In this document: positions 1 through 12,966 of the stretch, piece by piece
Position numbering within the stretch: the stretch's first letter is position 1
How the letters are laid out: each line of letters begins with the position of its first letter
Assembly: GCA_947561715.1 (NCBI GenBank)
Contig: OX387197.1
Coordinates: 22,532,266-22,596,265, forward strand
Direction: 5' to 3'
Length of the DNA stretch: 64,000 bases
Source: Ascidia mentula
Taxonomy: Eukaryota > Chordata > Ascidiacea > Phlebobranchia > Ascidiidae
Translations under genes and position numbers: made by a program
Notes under the pieces: model-generated
Seen by the model: only the letters and a program-made list of their open reading frames with translations
What the model was told of the DNA's origin: nothing
Databases searched by the model: none

Positions 1-356
1 GTGCCTGTGACTCTCGTAGCACCGATGTAAAACGAGTAAGGAAAGTCTATGGAAAAACTCAATGTTGAAATCGTATTGTTAGCACAATTAAACGAGTTAT
101 CTGAAATAATTGGCATACGGTCGTACATCTGTTGCAACTTACCTGTAACACTTATCTTTCCAATTAAAAAGTTAAATACTTGAGTTGTTTTAACATTTGC
201 CACATCAGCATTTCTTGCAGCACATCCACTTTGAGCTTGAGCATAAGAACTGGCTGCACTGTATTCGATGTAATATTCATAATCTTGAAACTGGTGCCAG
301 GTTTGTGCATTGACAAGATGCGTAACGGTTATCAAAGCATATATCATCAATTTCAT
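1..356 (-). CDS. CTLR-1: C-type lectin-like receptor, 5' part only (cut by window edge)
   Basis: Two minus-strand exons of a CTLD receptor. Exon 1 (356-143) encodes a signal peptide ending near VNAQ, then TWHQF, a YEYYIEY block, the first CTLD cysteine in QSGCAARN, and KISVTG before a GTAAGT donor. Exon 2 starts at 46 after a CATAG acceptor, gives FPYSFYIGATRVTG, and leaves the window at base 1. The junction is phase 1, as in every paralogue. The ATG at 356 is chosen because it directly precedes a hydrophobic leader. The tail class cannot be determined because the 3' exons are outside the window. The frame is open throughout. Confidence 0.85.
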   Translation of the reverse strand, partial: MKLMIYALITVTHLVNAQTWHQFQDYEYYIEYSAASSYAQAQSGCAARNADVANVKTTQVFNFLIGKISVTGKLQQMYDRMPIISDNSFNCANNTISTLSFSIDFPYSFYIGATRVTG

Positions 357-831
357 GTCGATAAAATATTCAACAATTCAACATATGTTCCAACTTTCGT
401 AAAAAAACGAACAAAATTCAATTACTAAACAGTGTTTAGAACTGTATTTTATTTCCAATAAGTTGTATGTTTACTGCCTGGTTAACTGCAGCGAATACAT
501 TATTGTTGCAAATAGCGTGGGAGCAGTGAGGAACAAAGATTTACAGTTACATAAGTATTACAAGATATAATGCCACATTATGTGTGGTGACTTTGAACCT
601 TAACCCTACCGCTGTTTGTAAGCACAGCCAACAAATCTGAAACCTTTGACAAGTTAAGTATGGTGAGAACGGTGAAATTGTCTGGGGTGAGTGTTTTTAC
701 GAGACAAAATGTTTAGACATATTAGCAGTAGATGTCTGTTCTGACCCCACGATTCATTTACCCTGGGACAATTTTGGAGTGTTTAAATCAATATCACGAC
801 ATCCCCACGGCATTGATACCACTACCTAATA
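357..831. other. Intergenic, 5' flank of CTLR-1
   Basis: No coding exon is recognisable. This is AT-rich sequence holding the presumed promoter of CTLR-1. The shared block found upstream of group B genes is not present. Confidence 0.5.
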
Positions 832-1125
832 CAGGGGCGGGCAGCTTCTCTAGTCGGCGGGCCTGATATGGGAAAATGAAGTACTTGGCGGGCCGGATAT
901 TTACCGTAAATACTAATACAAAGAATCTAAAAACACAAAGAAAACAAAGAACTAAAGAATAATTAACAATCACTATAATTTGACGTAGAAAGCAAGTAGT
1001 GGGGGATTGCAGCAGACTGTGGCCGCGGGCCACATTATCATATAAGACCGGAAACTGTCTGCGGGCCGCTCAAAATCTCGTCGCGGGCCGGATCCTGCCC
1101 GCGGGCCGTATGTTGCCCGCCCCTG
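832..1125. mobile_element. hAT-type non-autonomous element (MITE), 294 bp
   Basis: The element begins CAGGGGCGGGCA and ends with the inverse complement TGCCCGCCCCTG. It is flanked by a perfect 8-bp direct repeat, acctaata, at 824-831 and 1126-1133. An 8-bp target-site duplication and CAGGGG-type termini are typical of hAT transposons. The body is GC-rich with repeated cgcgggcc motifs, unlike the AT-rich surroundings, and has no transposase frame. Short ORFs through it are incidental. Confidence 0.88.
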
Positions 1126-1449
1126 ACCTAATACATATGCTGATTTTTGACAACGTAATGCGAAGTAACATGAGGTGGTCGCCTTGTCACGTGCATTGTT
1201 TGTCCATGCCATGTTTGTTTTAGAATGTTGTAAAAATGCATTAGTTTCTTATGGTATCCTTGAAATATTTCGATGGTCATAATTTGGAAATATGTCTTAA
1301 ACAACGTATTCAGGCGTAAAAACTTTTTTCCTCTTTGTGTGAATGCGGCGATTCGTATGGTAGACATCTGAACATAAAAAAGATATTGTTCAAACAGTTC
1401 GTTAAACCATAATTTTGAAAAGTCTTTTTAAAGTTGCGTAACTGGCGTT

Positions 1450-3560
1450 GGCATGTGATTCTCTGTTTTCAACAACATTGTATATGAGAGATGGTGGGAT
1501 TCAAGTCATTGTATATGAGAGATGGTGGGAACACTGCAGAGGAGAGATGATGGCAGAGTGTGTGTGGGATTCAAGTCATAACGGTAAACACAACAAATCA
1601 CAACAGTGTGTGGAGGTTACGTCACTAGCGCCTGTGCAGTAAAAGCGTGTTTGTTATCAGTGCGTAAATCTCAAAAGCTCAAGGATTCAATATAACAAAT
1701 ATAATCTCGTCTGGCTGAATGTTCATTGAATTTACAAGAAACCAACGCTATAGGAGCAAAACAGCAATCATGCAATCGGTGACACCTGTGTCTACATGAA
1801 TATGAAATACATGTCTTAACATACGAAAAGCGTTATCAGTGAAACAAACGTGAGACACAACACTTTGTTAAAGAATTTACGTCATACAAAGCAACAGTGA
1901 ACGCGTACTTCATTACCAATGAAGAAAACACAATTTTTCATCAAACAAACACAAAATTTTTGCTTGCCTGCCAGGGATGTGTAAATTTACGTAAAAAGGA
2001 TCATTGACGTGTCAAAACAAGACGACACGTATCCCTACAAGGTATAAGATACAACGTACTTTTCGATAAAGCCTGATAAGATGAGCTGTCACGCAATAGT
2101 TTTCATCCAATTGTTTTACAAACAAAACATGCAGAAACATTTGGAGTGACATTGGGGTTATGTCAGAACAGTTCTCTATTTCTGATACTTTTTCACAGCA
2201 GACGCCATATGTTTCGTTTCATGTCATAACAGCAATCATGTACGATACATATATTGATCAATTAGAACTACAAAGAAGCAGGTAGGAATCAGGTACGAAC
2301 AGTATCATGGTCACATTAAAACGATGGTGTGAAGGACAATGAAATTTGAAAAATCACACGCTTAAGCGTGCTTACAAAACACTGCAGAGGAGAGCTTTGT
2401 CTGGTGTTGGTAGAATGTGTGGGATTCAACCCACAACGGTAAACACAAGAAATCACAACAGTGTGTGGAGATTACGTTACTAGCGACAGCAGTGAAAGCG
2501 TGTTTGAATATAACTGGGCATATCTTAAAATCTTAAGGATACCAAATACTGCAACAAATGATATCTTGCCTGGCTGAATGTTTATTGAGAACAATACCAA
2601 CGCTATATGATCAAAAGGGTCATAATATTAATGCATTCGGAGAAACTTGTCCCTAGGTGAATGTGAAATACATGTCTTATACATACAAAAAGCGTTATTT
2701 ATTGAAAAAACGTAGGACGCAAAACTTTGCTAAAGAAATTACCTCATACAAAGCAGTAGTGAACGTGTAATTTATTGCAAATAAATAAAGTAAAATTTTT
2801 CATCAACAACCACAATAAAAGACCACTAAAATATCAAAACGACAACTGACACTACAAGGTGGGGATGGGATACAACATACTATGCAGTATAGCCTGATGG
2901 GATAAACGCAATAGTTTTCATCCATTGTTTAACAAAAAACTGGCAGAAATATTTAGAGTAACATTAGGGGTGTGACAAAACAGATCTATGGTTCTAATGC
3001 TTTTCCACAGCAGTAATCGCAATTTTTTAAAATTTTATGTCAACAATCGTGTAATTGATACGATTCATTTATTGTTGCAATTACAACGCCAAACAAGCAC
3101 GTAGGGATCACACGAGCAACATGATGGTGACATTAAAGCGATGGAGCGGAGGACAATACAATGTGAATCACATGCTTCCAAATGTTTACAAAACATTGCA
3201 GAGGAGTGCGTTCTGGCGATGGAGTTTATGTGGGATTTAAATCATAGCTTTCTACATAAGAAATCACAACAATGTGTGGAGCGTGGAGTTTGAGTCACAA
3301 AAACCAACAGTGGAAAAGTGTTTTGATATACAAGTCGTTATATCTGAGAAACACACGAAGGTGACGCACGAGAAACGGTGGATGAAACCGTTTTTTAATC
3401 AATTTTACAATAAAATCGTCCAAAACACGCGCGTGTTGACGATTGAATGCAAGGTAACAAGCAATTGTAACGTGGTAGGATATGGTGAGAATTGAATGGG
3501 CGAAAATGATAAAAGTTAACAAAATACTTTATGGTGATTGAAACGTGCAAAATGAAACAA
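1450..3560 (+). repeat. About 0.8-kb tandem repeat, roughly 2.5 copies
   Basis: Successive units share a landmark reading cactgcagaggag, then tgtgggattcaa, then aaatcacaacagtgtgtgga. These recur near 1530, 2380 and 3190, a spacing of about 0.8 kb. Between landmarks the units also share a tail containing catacaaagca-type sequence and a YAACATTAGGGTTATG-like stretch. No protein-coding frame is conserved between units. A diverged copy lies at 13830-15200, downstream of CTLR-5, so the repeat has moved with group A receptor duplications. Confidence 0.75.
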
Positions 3561-3770
3561 ATCAAGAATTACTTAATCAAAATGTTGAAAGTGTAGAACT
3601 CAAAAATGAAACTATTCGCGTTTTACTGCTCTAAAAATATCTCAAACAGAAAGATATTTACACGGGGTTTTGAAAATAAGCAGTAGATTAATGCTGAAAA
3701 AAGTGATAGATTTGCGACTTAAATAATCACTTTTAATATCACATTTCATGTGGCCATTTTTATGTTCGAG

Positions 3771-6249
3771 CTAATTTTGCGGTTCTCTGTTGTTGTTTTT
3801 GATTACGGAGGCATAAACGTCGCCACAAACCTCATCGTCCTTTAATTCCATGTCTTCCACCGGTACAGTATCGTAGCATGCATCGGCTTTTGGGAGTGAT
3901 TTATCGCTGAAAGATTCCCTGTTGACATCAAAGAGTACGTTTGCTTGCACTGACCCGTTGACCGTTTCGCCGACCACACCACTATTATCCGGGTTCTGTC
4001 CATCAAGTGGTTTGGATGTATCGTCGCTTTGATTGACGTGAGTTAAGGTGTTGGGTGGCTTGCTTGTAATTTTTGCTTCATCTGTATATACTAGTAGTGT
4101 TTCAAGTGTACAAGGGAATTTTCAGTGTTAACAAGTGTAAGTAATCTGCGTAAAACAAATAGCCATAGACTACCGACTTTTACCTATTTCGGCGTAATGG
4201 TGTTGGTTTCGGTTTCGTGGCCTAAAAATGCATTTAGTTTTATTTCACGTTTCATGGTAAAAAGTAAAAACAAAATTGTAAAAATTAAACCTCTGATATT
4301 ACTGCAAACCAACTGTATATGCAATAGAATCAAATTCAACTAATTTAGTGTCAAGAGTTGCCATGTATGTGTACTATTGATACAAAAACCTGTTTTTCAT
4401 CCTTGACAAAACTATTCAATTTTTTACGTATATTTTTTGAAACAATTTTCATTACTTTGTGCGCTTGCGTATACAAATGAACAAAGCAATTCCTATTGCA
4501 AGAAAGACGATTCCCACCATTGAGGCAACTAGAGCGATCGCAACCATGCCAGTTGTTTCCGTAACTAAAAATGTAAAAAGAGCATTACCAACATTACCTC
4601 ACCGGCTTAATCAAACGTATTTTCCTTATATTTGATTTGCAAAAACACACACGAAGGCGCCAACTAGTATGTAAGTTTTGAGTTATTGCATCATCTATGC
4701 ACCTAATTGATCTTCTTGTTTTATTGTCGAATCCTGAAAATTAGAGGTTGTTTCTGCATTAAAAAAATAGTCATGTTAGTAAAAAGACAGTAGTTCGTGG
4801 CATCGATACTAAGTTTAAACAACTTTCACACCTTTAACCAAAGTTTTGTTTTCTTGGTCTTGCATATTGGTATGGGTTGTAAATACGGTGGGTGGCGTAA
4901 TGGAATTATGAGAAAGAATTTCCGAGGAAATGATCGCTTGGAAGGTCGCTGTGTTGACTGTGTTGACTGTGGTGCCTATATGTGTTTACAATATGTAACG
5001 AACAAATTGTTCACCAACAGGTTAAACATTATTTAGTTTGTATTTTTATTATAACTTACCTAATACAAGTTTTGTTGGATTCTTATTTTGGTATGTAAAC
5101 AAAGCGATTTCAGTACTTGCAGTGTTGGTAACAATTTCAGTAAGATGCGAAATTTCACTGGTTGACATTTTTGCTGCAACAGTTGTGTAAAGAATATCTG
5201 TACAAAATGTAACAGCTACCAAAAAGAGGCACCGTCGCAGAATAAGCATTTATTTTCTATTGTGTTGCTATACGCAGTAAGTAAAGTTTGTTTCCCTGTA
5301 CCACCTGACACTAATTTACGAACGAAATGTTGAGCTTTTTTACTGAAACGAGACATCATACCTGAACCAGATATTTGACAAATATATCTTAATGGGTATG
5401 AACAGGAAACATCTCTCCATCCGAATGTTGAATCAAGTTCATAAACCCAACCCATTATCACACAATCCTCATTTCCTTCGCGGTTGTTTGGGTCGTCATG
5501 AAACCACTGTGCCACATCAACACTCGTTCCATCTGTCCACTGAAACGCGTGACCTTGCGAGGTTGGTATTCTCGTAGCACCGATGTAAAACGAGTAGGGA
5601 TAGTCTGAAATTTAGGTAAGTCAACAAATCATTTTCCATATCTTGTAAGATTGTTAACGCTTTACATTGTAACCGTTTGAAATTTTATATCGTTTGTAAA
5701 CTCAATGGGACATTGTGTAGAGTGCTAAAAATTTAAATTACTCGTTTAGATGAAATTATAATGTAGTGCTGGTTAGACAAATTACGTTACCGAAGGCAAT
5801 TACGTGCATACCACGCATTTTAAAATTTATCAAAAAAAAATTTAAGTTCATCTGTAAAAAAATATTGAGTACCTGTTACACTTATCTTGCTTTAAAAAAA
5901 TTAAACATGAGTTGTTCGAACATTTTCCTCAATAACTGTAATCAGTAATTTGTCTTTAATGACTGAAATATCTGAGGTTTATTACAGATATTTTAAAGCC
6001 TAAATTACGTTATATTTAGGATTCACCTGTTACATTGATCTTTCCGACAAGAAAGTTAAAAACTTGAGTTGTTTTAACATTTGCCACATTAGCATTTCTT
6101 GCAGCACACCCACTTTGAGCTTGAGCATAAGAACTAGCTGCACTGTATTCGATGTAATACTTGTAATCTTTAAATCGATGCCATGTCTCAGCTTCAATAA
6201 GATGTGAAACAAAAGTTATCCCACAGATTACATGGAATATCTTCTTCAT
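3771..6249 (-). CDS. CTLR-2: group A C-type lectin-like receptor, complete, 418 aa
   Basis: Eight exons (6249-6027, 5604-5362, 5197-5060, 4975-4832, 4753-4703, 4564-4456, 4221-4184, 4081-3771) with GT/AG ends give 1257 nt, an unbroken 418-aa frame. Residues 1-20 are a signal peptide and about 20-150 the CTLD, with the four expected cysteines, DPNN in place of EPN, and WRDVSC. Three Ser/Thr stalk exons follow. The TM is about 271-296 (MVAIALVASMVGIVFLAIG), then basic RKRTK. A 38-nt micro-exon encodes a YAEI motif. The acidic tail has ACYDTV and DVYASV; the YVNQ seen in relatives is THVNQ here. It is probably a cell-surface lectin receptor; ligand and signalling are inferred. The start is the ATG before the leader; the longer upstream frame is not needed. 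Confidence 0.88.
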
Positions 6250-7500
6250 ATCGGAAGATTTGTTTAAAATTGTAAAATACTTATCATTAATCCGTCTCTG
6301 CATATTTAAACAGTTACAGAACAAATAAACACAATTTCTCATTGTGGAAAATATTATTCGCATATACCTGTATATAGCTTGACATAATGTTACATAAAAT
6401 ACCATTGGTTTCCATAACGCGTAGGATTGATGATGCAGCGAGGCTCTAGGATATTACGTTACGCGTCACAACAAGACTTGCTTTAATGTTGTTGAGGCGT
6501 CGCAAGCCTATTTAAGACTTTCACAAATACTACTTTTTTAGTGGGAAAATCCTGGTACAACTTAAAATTTGCATAAACTCGAATAGCATTTTTTTAGCAA
6601 ACTTGAACATTGTTGATCTAGTCTAGCGTTGTGTTTGATGCTTTTTCTGCTTTCGGTGGGGTTTTACTTTTTTAAACAAAACTATTTACTGCCCCAAATT
6701 TATTCGATAAATGCTGCTTTATAAAAAGTTAATTAAAATTTCAAACAATTCCTTCAGCACTACATTCCCTAAATGGTTTCACTTAACAGCCACATCGTTA
6801 TATTTAGGACTACATCGTCGACGGAACGCATTGATATGAGCGCTAGCTGGGCTGACCACGTCCATATGCTCGATTGATCCGAAGCTGCAATCAATCTACT
6901 TGCACCACGCCGAGGCTTCTGGCAGAACACAATCACTTACGGGGGCTGGCGATATACAAAACATTACCAGCCAACGATCAAAACTTAAAATGTTTTAATT
7001 TAACGGATGTGGGCGAAATATATACGTGCATTACATTGTAAAGTGTGCTGTAAACCTAAGCTGTAAAATCTGAGTTTTCGGCGCAAATAAACACAAATCA
7101 AAGTACGCCGAGAATTTTGTGGAAGACACTTTTACCAAACATGATACCCTCTTTAAAGTTGGAATTGTCGCAGATGGGTTTATATCCAATAAACTACAGA
7201 ACACTTGAAATTCTTTCGAATAAAAAAAACATGGATTTCACAGACACCGTCAGCACAAAATTGTCAAGTTAATTCTGTTTAATTTAATGTTTTTAAACGT
7301 GCAAGGTGCGGGTTTGGAATAAATCAATAACCGAGTCGCAATGTAGCGCCTGTTTCAAATATCACCACGATCCAAGTCACTAAAAATTGCAAATAGTTTA
7401 TAAAATGCTGCTTTTATGCGGAAAATGACTGATAGAACATAGCAATATAAGGTTTGCGCACCAAACACTACGAAGAAATGAATCAGACACATATTTGGTG
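6250..7500. other. Intergenic between CTLR-2 and CTLR-3
   Basis: This is the 5' flank of CTLR-2 and 3' flank of CTLR-3. No exon, TIR-bounded element or RNA gene was recognised. A GC-richer patch at about 6790-6960 stands out from the AT-rich background but has no open frame. Confidence 0.4.
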
Positions 7501-9038
7501 TTACGATTTATAATTTAAGTAACCGCTAGTACTTTTTGTTTGGACATTTTTGCTGCGGGAATTCTTTTTAACAACAAGAGCATACACAGCATCGCCTCGT
7601 TTAGCCGCATCGCCTTTGAAATTAATTTTCTTAAACTTCGTTCACATACTGCTGCGTGAAAAGAGACCCGGCCGCAGTGTCGATTTGATTGACGTAATTT
7701 CCGCTGTTTGCTTGCTTCCTTGCTTTTAATATACGTTTCATCTCTTGACGTAAGAAGACGTTTTAATAGTTTAGAAAGTGTACGTATAGTCTGCGTAAAA
7801 ATAGCAATGTTTTCACTACTCTTACTAATTTCGCCGTATTCCTGTTGTTTCCACCTAAAAGATATATTTGTATATATATTATTGTATGGTCAATAAACAA
7901 TGTACACTCATTTATTGAAGTCGTCTGCACATTTGGAGTTATTGAACCAAATGCACGCATAAATTTGAAAATTATTGTGATAAATTATACATATAAAAAT
8001 AACATTACTGTATTTGTGATGCAAAAATGGTAAAAAAATTTCCATTTAGTTACATTCTGCGTTTGCAAATGCAAACGAGCAAGGCAATGCTGGAAGCTAC
8101 GAAGACAATTCCCACCAATGAGGCTACAAGAGCTGGTAGCACAATGCCAGTCGTTTTTGTAACTAAATTGGGGAAACTAATGAAAAACATTGACAAAAAC
8201 TAATCCCAATCGAAATCCCATAAATGTAAATGAATTGTTCCTGCTGTATTCGTGTTTGCATAAAAATATGGCAACGACACCAATCGCAATATTTTAAATT
8301 TTAAATTTCATACCTAAATGTTGTTCAGATTGTGTTGATTTGCTCCGATAATTAAAAGTTGCTTCTAAAAAAGTTGAATAATCCCATTGGGTGCAATCAA
8401 CACAATCTGCTATTGGGGTGCAAAAAAGCTTAATTCAAGCCTAACTTCAAGTTGATAAACCCAACCCATTATCACACAATCCTCCTTTCCTCCTAAGTTG
8501 TTTGGTTCACCTGCAAACCACTGTGCTACATCAGCACTTGCCCCATCTGTCCATTGAAACTTGTTGGTGTTCTTCAATCTAGTACCACCGATGTAAAACG
8601 AGAAGGCATCGTCTGAAATGATTGTAAATTACAAGCTGTAAGAACCTGAAAGCTTTTTTTTTAATTCCGGAGACCCTTCAGACATTGCCACAGCCGACGG
8701 TTTTTCACGTTGGTTGGGCGGGATATTGGGTATAAAGTTTATATTCCTTTAAAAAAGTTTAATTTTTCAGACTGCGTAGTAAAATTAAAAGCGTTGAAAA
8801 AATTCATGTTACCTTTAACAATTGCACTTATCTTGCCGACAAGGAAATTGAACACTTCAACTGTTTTAACATTTGCCACATAAGCATTTCTTGCAGCACA
8901 GCCACTTTGAGCTTGAGTATAATTACGGACTGCTCTGTACTCAATGTAATACTCGTAACCTCGAAACTGGTGCCAGGTTTGAGCGAAAACACATACAATT
9001 ACACAAACGATAAAAATCCTGTACATTTTTGTTAACAT
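7501..9038 (-). pseudogene. CTLR-3: group A receptor, decayed
   Basis: Exon 1 (9026-8813, or from ATG 9038) is open, with a leader, TWHQF and QSGCAARN. Exon 2 starts at 8612 (DAFSFYIGG) with EPNN and CVIMGWVY. It then runs into unrelated sequence and a stop, so the last CTLD block with the WRDVPC and YICQ cysteines is missing. A short stalk exon (8364-8314), a TM exon (8162-8054) and a micro-exon (7854-7826, EYGEI) are still spliceable in phase. The tail at about 7735-7501 holds YVNQ, YVNEV then a stop, and YALVVKK in a shifted frame. The two lesions indicate a pseudogene. The CTLD exon damage could still yield a short secreted product. Confidence 0.8.
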
Positions 9039-9039
9039 T

Positions 9040-10807
9040 GGCTACGCATGACCAAAAGAATGCTATGATCAATAATGAAGTAAAAAAAAATTCACTTTAC
9101 ACCCACATAATGTGGTACGTATTGTCAAATATTGTGATAACGGATAATGGATACATGCAATACATTCATTTGGGAACGGACCCCGTTGACTGTGTGTCGC
9201 ACCACTGAGCCTTGATGTGACTTAAACCATCTTGCCAGTTATATAGACTGACATTACTTCAACTTTGGAAAGACTATCCAGTCAACCACTGTGTACCAAA
9301 CTATAGTTGCGACTCGCCGGAAACAACCAAAGGTGGATAATAGCCAAGAAACTGCTACAACAAACCGTGCCGCCAGGCTCCGTGAAACAAAAATTTATGT
9401 TTTAAGTAATATCGAGAATATTTTTATAGTGATCTGCAGACAGGATCGTTCTAAGTCACACAAACACTCCACTGACCATTTGTACCGAAACAGTGGCTCT
9501 GGTCTTCAGCTCACTATAACCATAAATTATTGGCTATATTGCGTATGCGCGTCAACGTCTTGCCGAGTTTGAGTACTGAACAGATACGCGTGTAAGCTTA
9601 TTCGCGTCGACACTGATGCTTTAAACGGTTGTTTTATGTGGGTTTCAGAAGTAAGCAAACAAACGAACGAACATACATACCGTTTTCATCATCAAACGAC
9701 AAGATCGCTTATTTTCCTTCTGATCCAAACTGATCTGAAAAGTTTCTTAACCAACAAAAGCTTTTTTGGTATTTTTCTAGTCGTTAAAAGTTTATGTACA
9801 ACAATGCCTCACTATCAAAGAAATGTACAAATGGGAAATCATCCTTAACCATAGCATACAAAGAGTACACATGTAAAACATTGTGGGTAAATGTATGTTC
9901 ACATCGCGACTGATTGCTTCCACCGTGTTTGGTGGCAAAAATGAATTTCTTCAATGCATTTTGCTGCATCGTGAGTTTCAGAACAGACATGACGTCGATT
10001 ATCCACAAAATGACGAGCTATCGTTCTGGAAGCGTAAAATTGGATATTCGCATATCAATGTCACCGACAGAAAAGGATTTTCCGTCAAGTATACTGCATC
10101 GCAGCAACGTAACGGCAAAGCCCGTATTTACAACGTTGTTAACCTTTTATTTTGTTTAAATCAAGTGGTTTCTTACATATTTCTAGCTGGTCATTGATAC
10201 TTGTTGTGTCACAACATGTGCATATAGCTCCGTAGCGCCCACTTTTGCCTAAATGTAGATTCATTAATTTTTACAAAAATAAGACCTGTAAATTGTTTTC
10301 GCCGTTCGTGCCTTGTATTTCAACGTGATTAACCTACAAACCACCATCGTGTCCGACCTTCGCCGATTACTTTGCATTATTTTGCAGGAACATTTTTAGA
10401 TTGTGACGATTGCTAACGTGCGACGAAATATCATCAAATCTCGCCTCTTATCGACATTAGCCTCATTCTTGGGAAGGGTTACCTGTTTGCGATGCCCGAA
10501 GCCTGAAACGTATTGATAACCTCGTGGTTAAAATGTCGTTTATATCTTCTTCTTGAGGCCTTTATAATGTGACGAAATTAGGAGCTAGTAATATCTACAG
10601 AAAAAAAGTTTTTATTGCCAATATCATTACAATATTGTGCTGAATTTTATGGAATTCAGATGACAGATCAACGAGGTTGTAACGATGAAGCGGATATATC
10701 CAGCATATAGTTGAATAGACCAAATTCAAAAGACCGCAACGTCTTAATTTGGGTGTGGTAGAAATCTAACATAACAGTTATCTCCGTATATGAGTGTACA
10801 TATCGCA
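9040..10807. other. Intergenic between divergent CTLR-3 (-) and CTLR-4 (+)
   Basis: This is a shared upstream region of two head-to-head receptor genes. ORFs of 90-104 codons at 9291-9572 and 9883-10197 have no recognisable domain or splice context and are not annotated as genes. Nothing else was identified. Confidence 0.4.
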
Positions 10808-10916
10808 ACGTGTGGGTTAAAATCCTACGTATGTTCGTGCAGGTTAGACACAAGTGTAGGAAAGTGAATCACTTTTCTGTGCAGTGCTTGATATTCAGTC
10901 ATTTACATCAGTCATT
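10808..10916 (+). promoter_or_regulatory. Group B upstream block, CTLR-4 copy
   Basis: A block reading gtgtgggttaaaatcctacg at 10810-10829 is followed by ggaaagtgaatcactttt and cagtcatt just before the ATG. Equivalent blocks lie 95-111 bp before the ATG of CTLR-7, 8, 12, 13 and 14. Conservation at a fixed distance suggests a core promoter or 5'UTR element. The function is inferred. Confidence 0.55.
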
Positions 10917-12966
10917 ATGATGGAAATATACAAGATTTTAATTTTCGTAGCTTGTGCGATTTTGCAAAACAAAGCTCAAACTTGGCACCAGTTTGACAGT
11001 CACGAGTATTACATCGAATACAGTGCAGCCAGTTCTTATGCTCAAGCTCAAAGTGGATGTGCTGGAAGAAATGCAAGTGTGGCAAATGTGAAAACAACTC
11101 AAGTGTTCAATTTCGTTGTCAGCAAGATAAATGTAACAGGTTAAATCTAATGTATTTTTTCTTTTAAGGCATGGAATATAGCTGATCGATAATCGAAGAT
11201 AAAAGGTTCTGATTTTTTAGATTCTCCTCACTCGTTTTACATCGGTGCTACGAGAGTCACAGGAACTAACAGGTTTCGGTGGACAGATGGAACAAGTGTT
11301 GATGTAGCACAGTGGGGTACAGGGGAACCAAACAACTCAGGAGGAAATGAGGATTGTGTGATAATAGGTTGGGTTTATCCACATGATTTAACATTCAGAT
11401 GGAGAGATGTTCCCTGTTCAGATTCATCAAGATATGTTTGTCAGAGGAGCTTTGCAAGTATGATTAATCATTAAAGAGTAAAAACATTGCGGTTTGATTG
11501 CAGTTAAAAAGTGCAGAAATAGCGACATACTTGGGCATTTGCACTTTATATTTTATTTCCTGTATGACCAAACTGATTAGTTGTTTACAAAAAAATATGA
11601 ATGATTTGTTACAGCAGCTACAGAACAACAGTCAACGTTGGAAATGACTTCTTTACCAACAACACAAAAAATAACAGCTGCATCAACTTCACCCGTAACA
11701 ACACAGGAAACAACAACAGCAACCACTACATCTTCACCACGCCCAACAACACAAAAAACTGCGCCCACATCACCAACATCAACTTACCCTATGGAAACGA
11801 CAAAAATCAATCATCATTTGTATGGTATGCACAGTTATCACCCAAAACCTACGCATATAGAATTCTATGTTGATTCATGTGTGATGGACTTTCTTGTTGC
11901 AAGAATTTTTTATGTTTAGAATCCACAATGGAAGGAAGTTCGTTTTTTACAACGAGTGATTCAGAAACACCGATGACCTATTTTTTTGGACGTAAGATTC
12001 AAACTTCGAAAAATATGAAAAGTCTTTGCTCCAAATGTGAAAAGATAATAATACAATAATTTTAATTTCCTAATTGGCCAAGTACCTTCACCAATAAGTA
12101 AAACATTTGAACATGAGCCCTAAAGCAAATAGAAAGCAGATTCTCACAACGGGTATCAAAAGATAATCTTTGCTTTGTTTTTGCAGTCGATCGTATTATC
12201 CTAATATCTTCTGTTTCGTTCTTGTTCGTCATAATCATCATTTGCTGTGTTGTCATCTGTAAGTTAAGAAAAAGGTGAGAAATGATTTTCTTGTTCGGCA
12301 TTTATATGATTTTACACCTTCTGTCCCATGCGTATATAACGGTGATTGCTCAATCTAACAGGCGCATCAATTTGCTCGCAGTTTCAACCTATGCTGTGTA
12401 AATCCTAGAATACAACGTTACTTGTTTCTGACAGCACAGCACGAACTGAATTAAACTTCTTTTTTAAAGGATATCCCACCTAACAACGCAAATTAAGCCT
12501 TCTTGTCCAAACACGTCTTCTGCAAGGTATGAAAATGTCGATCTAGCGCAACGACAGCAACGACAGCAACGACAGCAACAAAACCTACATTCATACGAAG
12601 ACATTATACCAGGTGTGTAAAATAAATAATGCAACTTAGCCCTGAACTCTTCCTACCGAGTTCATTTTGTATTTGTCCCAATTATCCGAAACATACAGTT
12701 TGAAGACTAACCTTGAGATGAAAACTGGCGCAAACTATCACATTCCTAATAAGCAACAGTATATTGTACATCACATCGACTTTTCATTGGAGCACCAAGT
12801 TGCCCCTAGATTTTTTTTACTTCAATACATTTTTAATTATAGGAAGTATATATAAATATATTTCCTAGGTGTTTCTGCTACGTCTATCCGACGCCCATCC
12901 TACGTGAACGTGAAACTAACTACAGCGACGACAAATCAAGCTGCTTATGTTGAATTTGTGGCATAA
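10917..12966 (+). CDS. CTLR-4: group B C-type lectin-like receptor with ITAM-like tail, 356 aa
   Basis: Seven exons (10917-11139, 11221-11457, 11615-11824, 11920-11991, 12187-12274, 12470-12612, 12869-12966) sum to 1071 nt, giving 356 aa. Order: signal peptide; CTLD about 20-150 with GEPNNSGGNEDC, WRDVPC and YVCQ; a Thr-rich mucin-like stalk about 154-245; TM about 250-270 (IILISSVSFLFVIIIICCVV); basic CKLRKR; cytoplasmic tail. The tail has YENV and YEDI separated by 18 residues, where sister genes have 10, because of three copies of a caacgacag unit. The last exon has PSYVNV and AAYVEF. EPN implies mannose-type sugar binding if calcium site 2 works, but WRD replaces WND. It is a type I surface receptor that may signal through SH2 partners (inferred). 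Confidence 0.9.

Noticed and set aside
6016..6405. 129-codon ORF starting far upstream in CTLR-2 exon 1
   Set aside because: The first 52 residues have no leader. The internal ATG at 6249 gives a normal signal peptide and matches every paralogue.
9883..10197. 104-codon ORF as a gene
   Set aside because: No domain, leader or splice partner, and an overlapping second frame of similar length; consistent with chance in AT-rich DNA.
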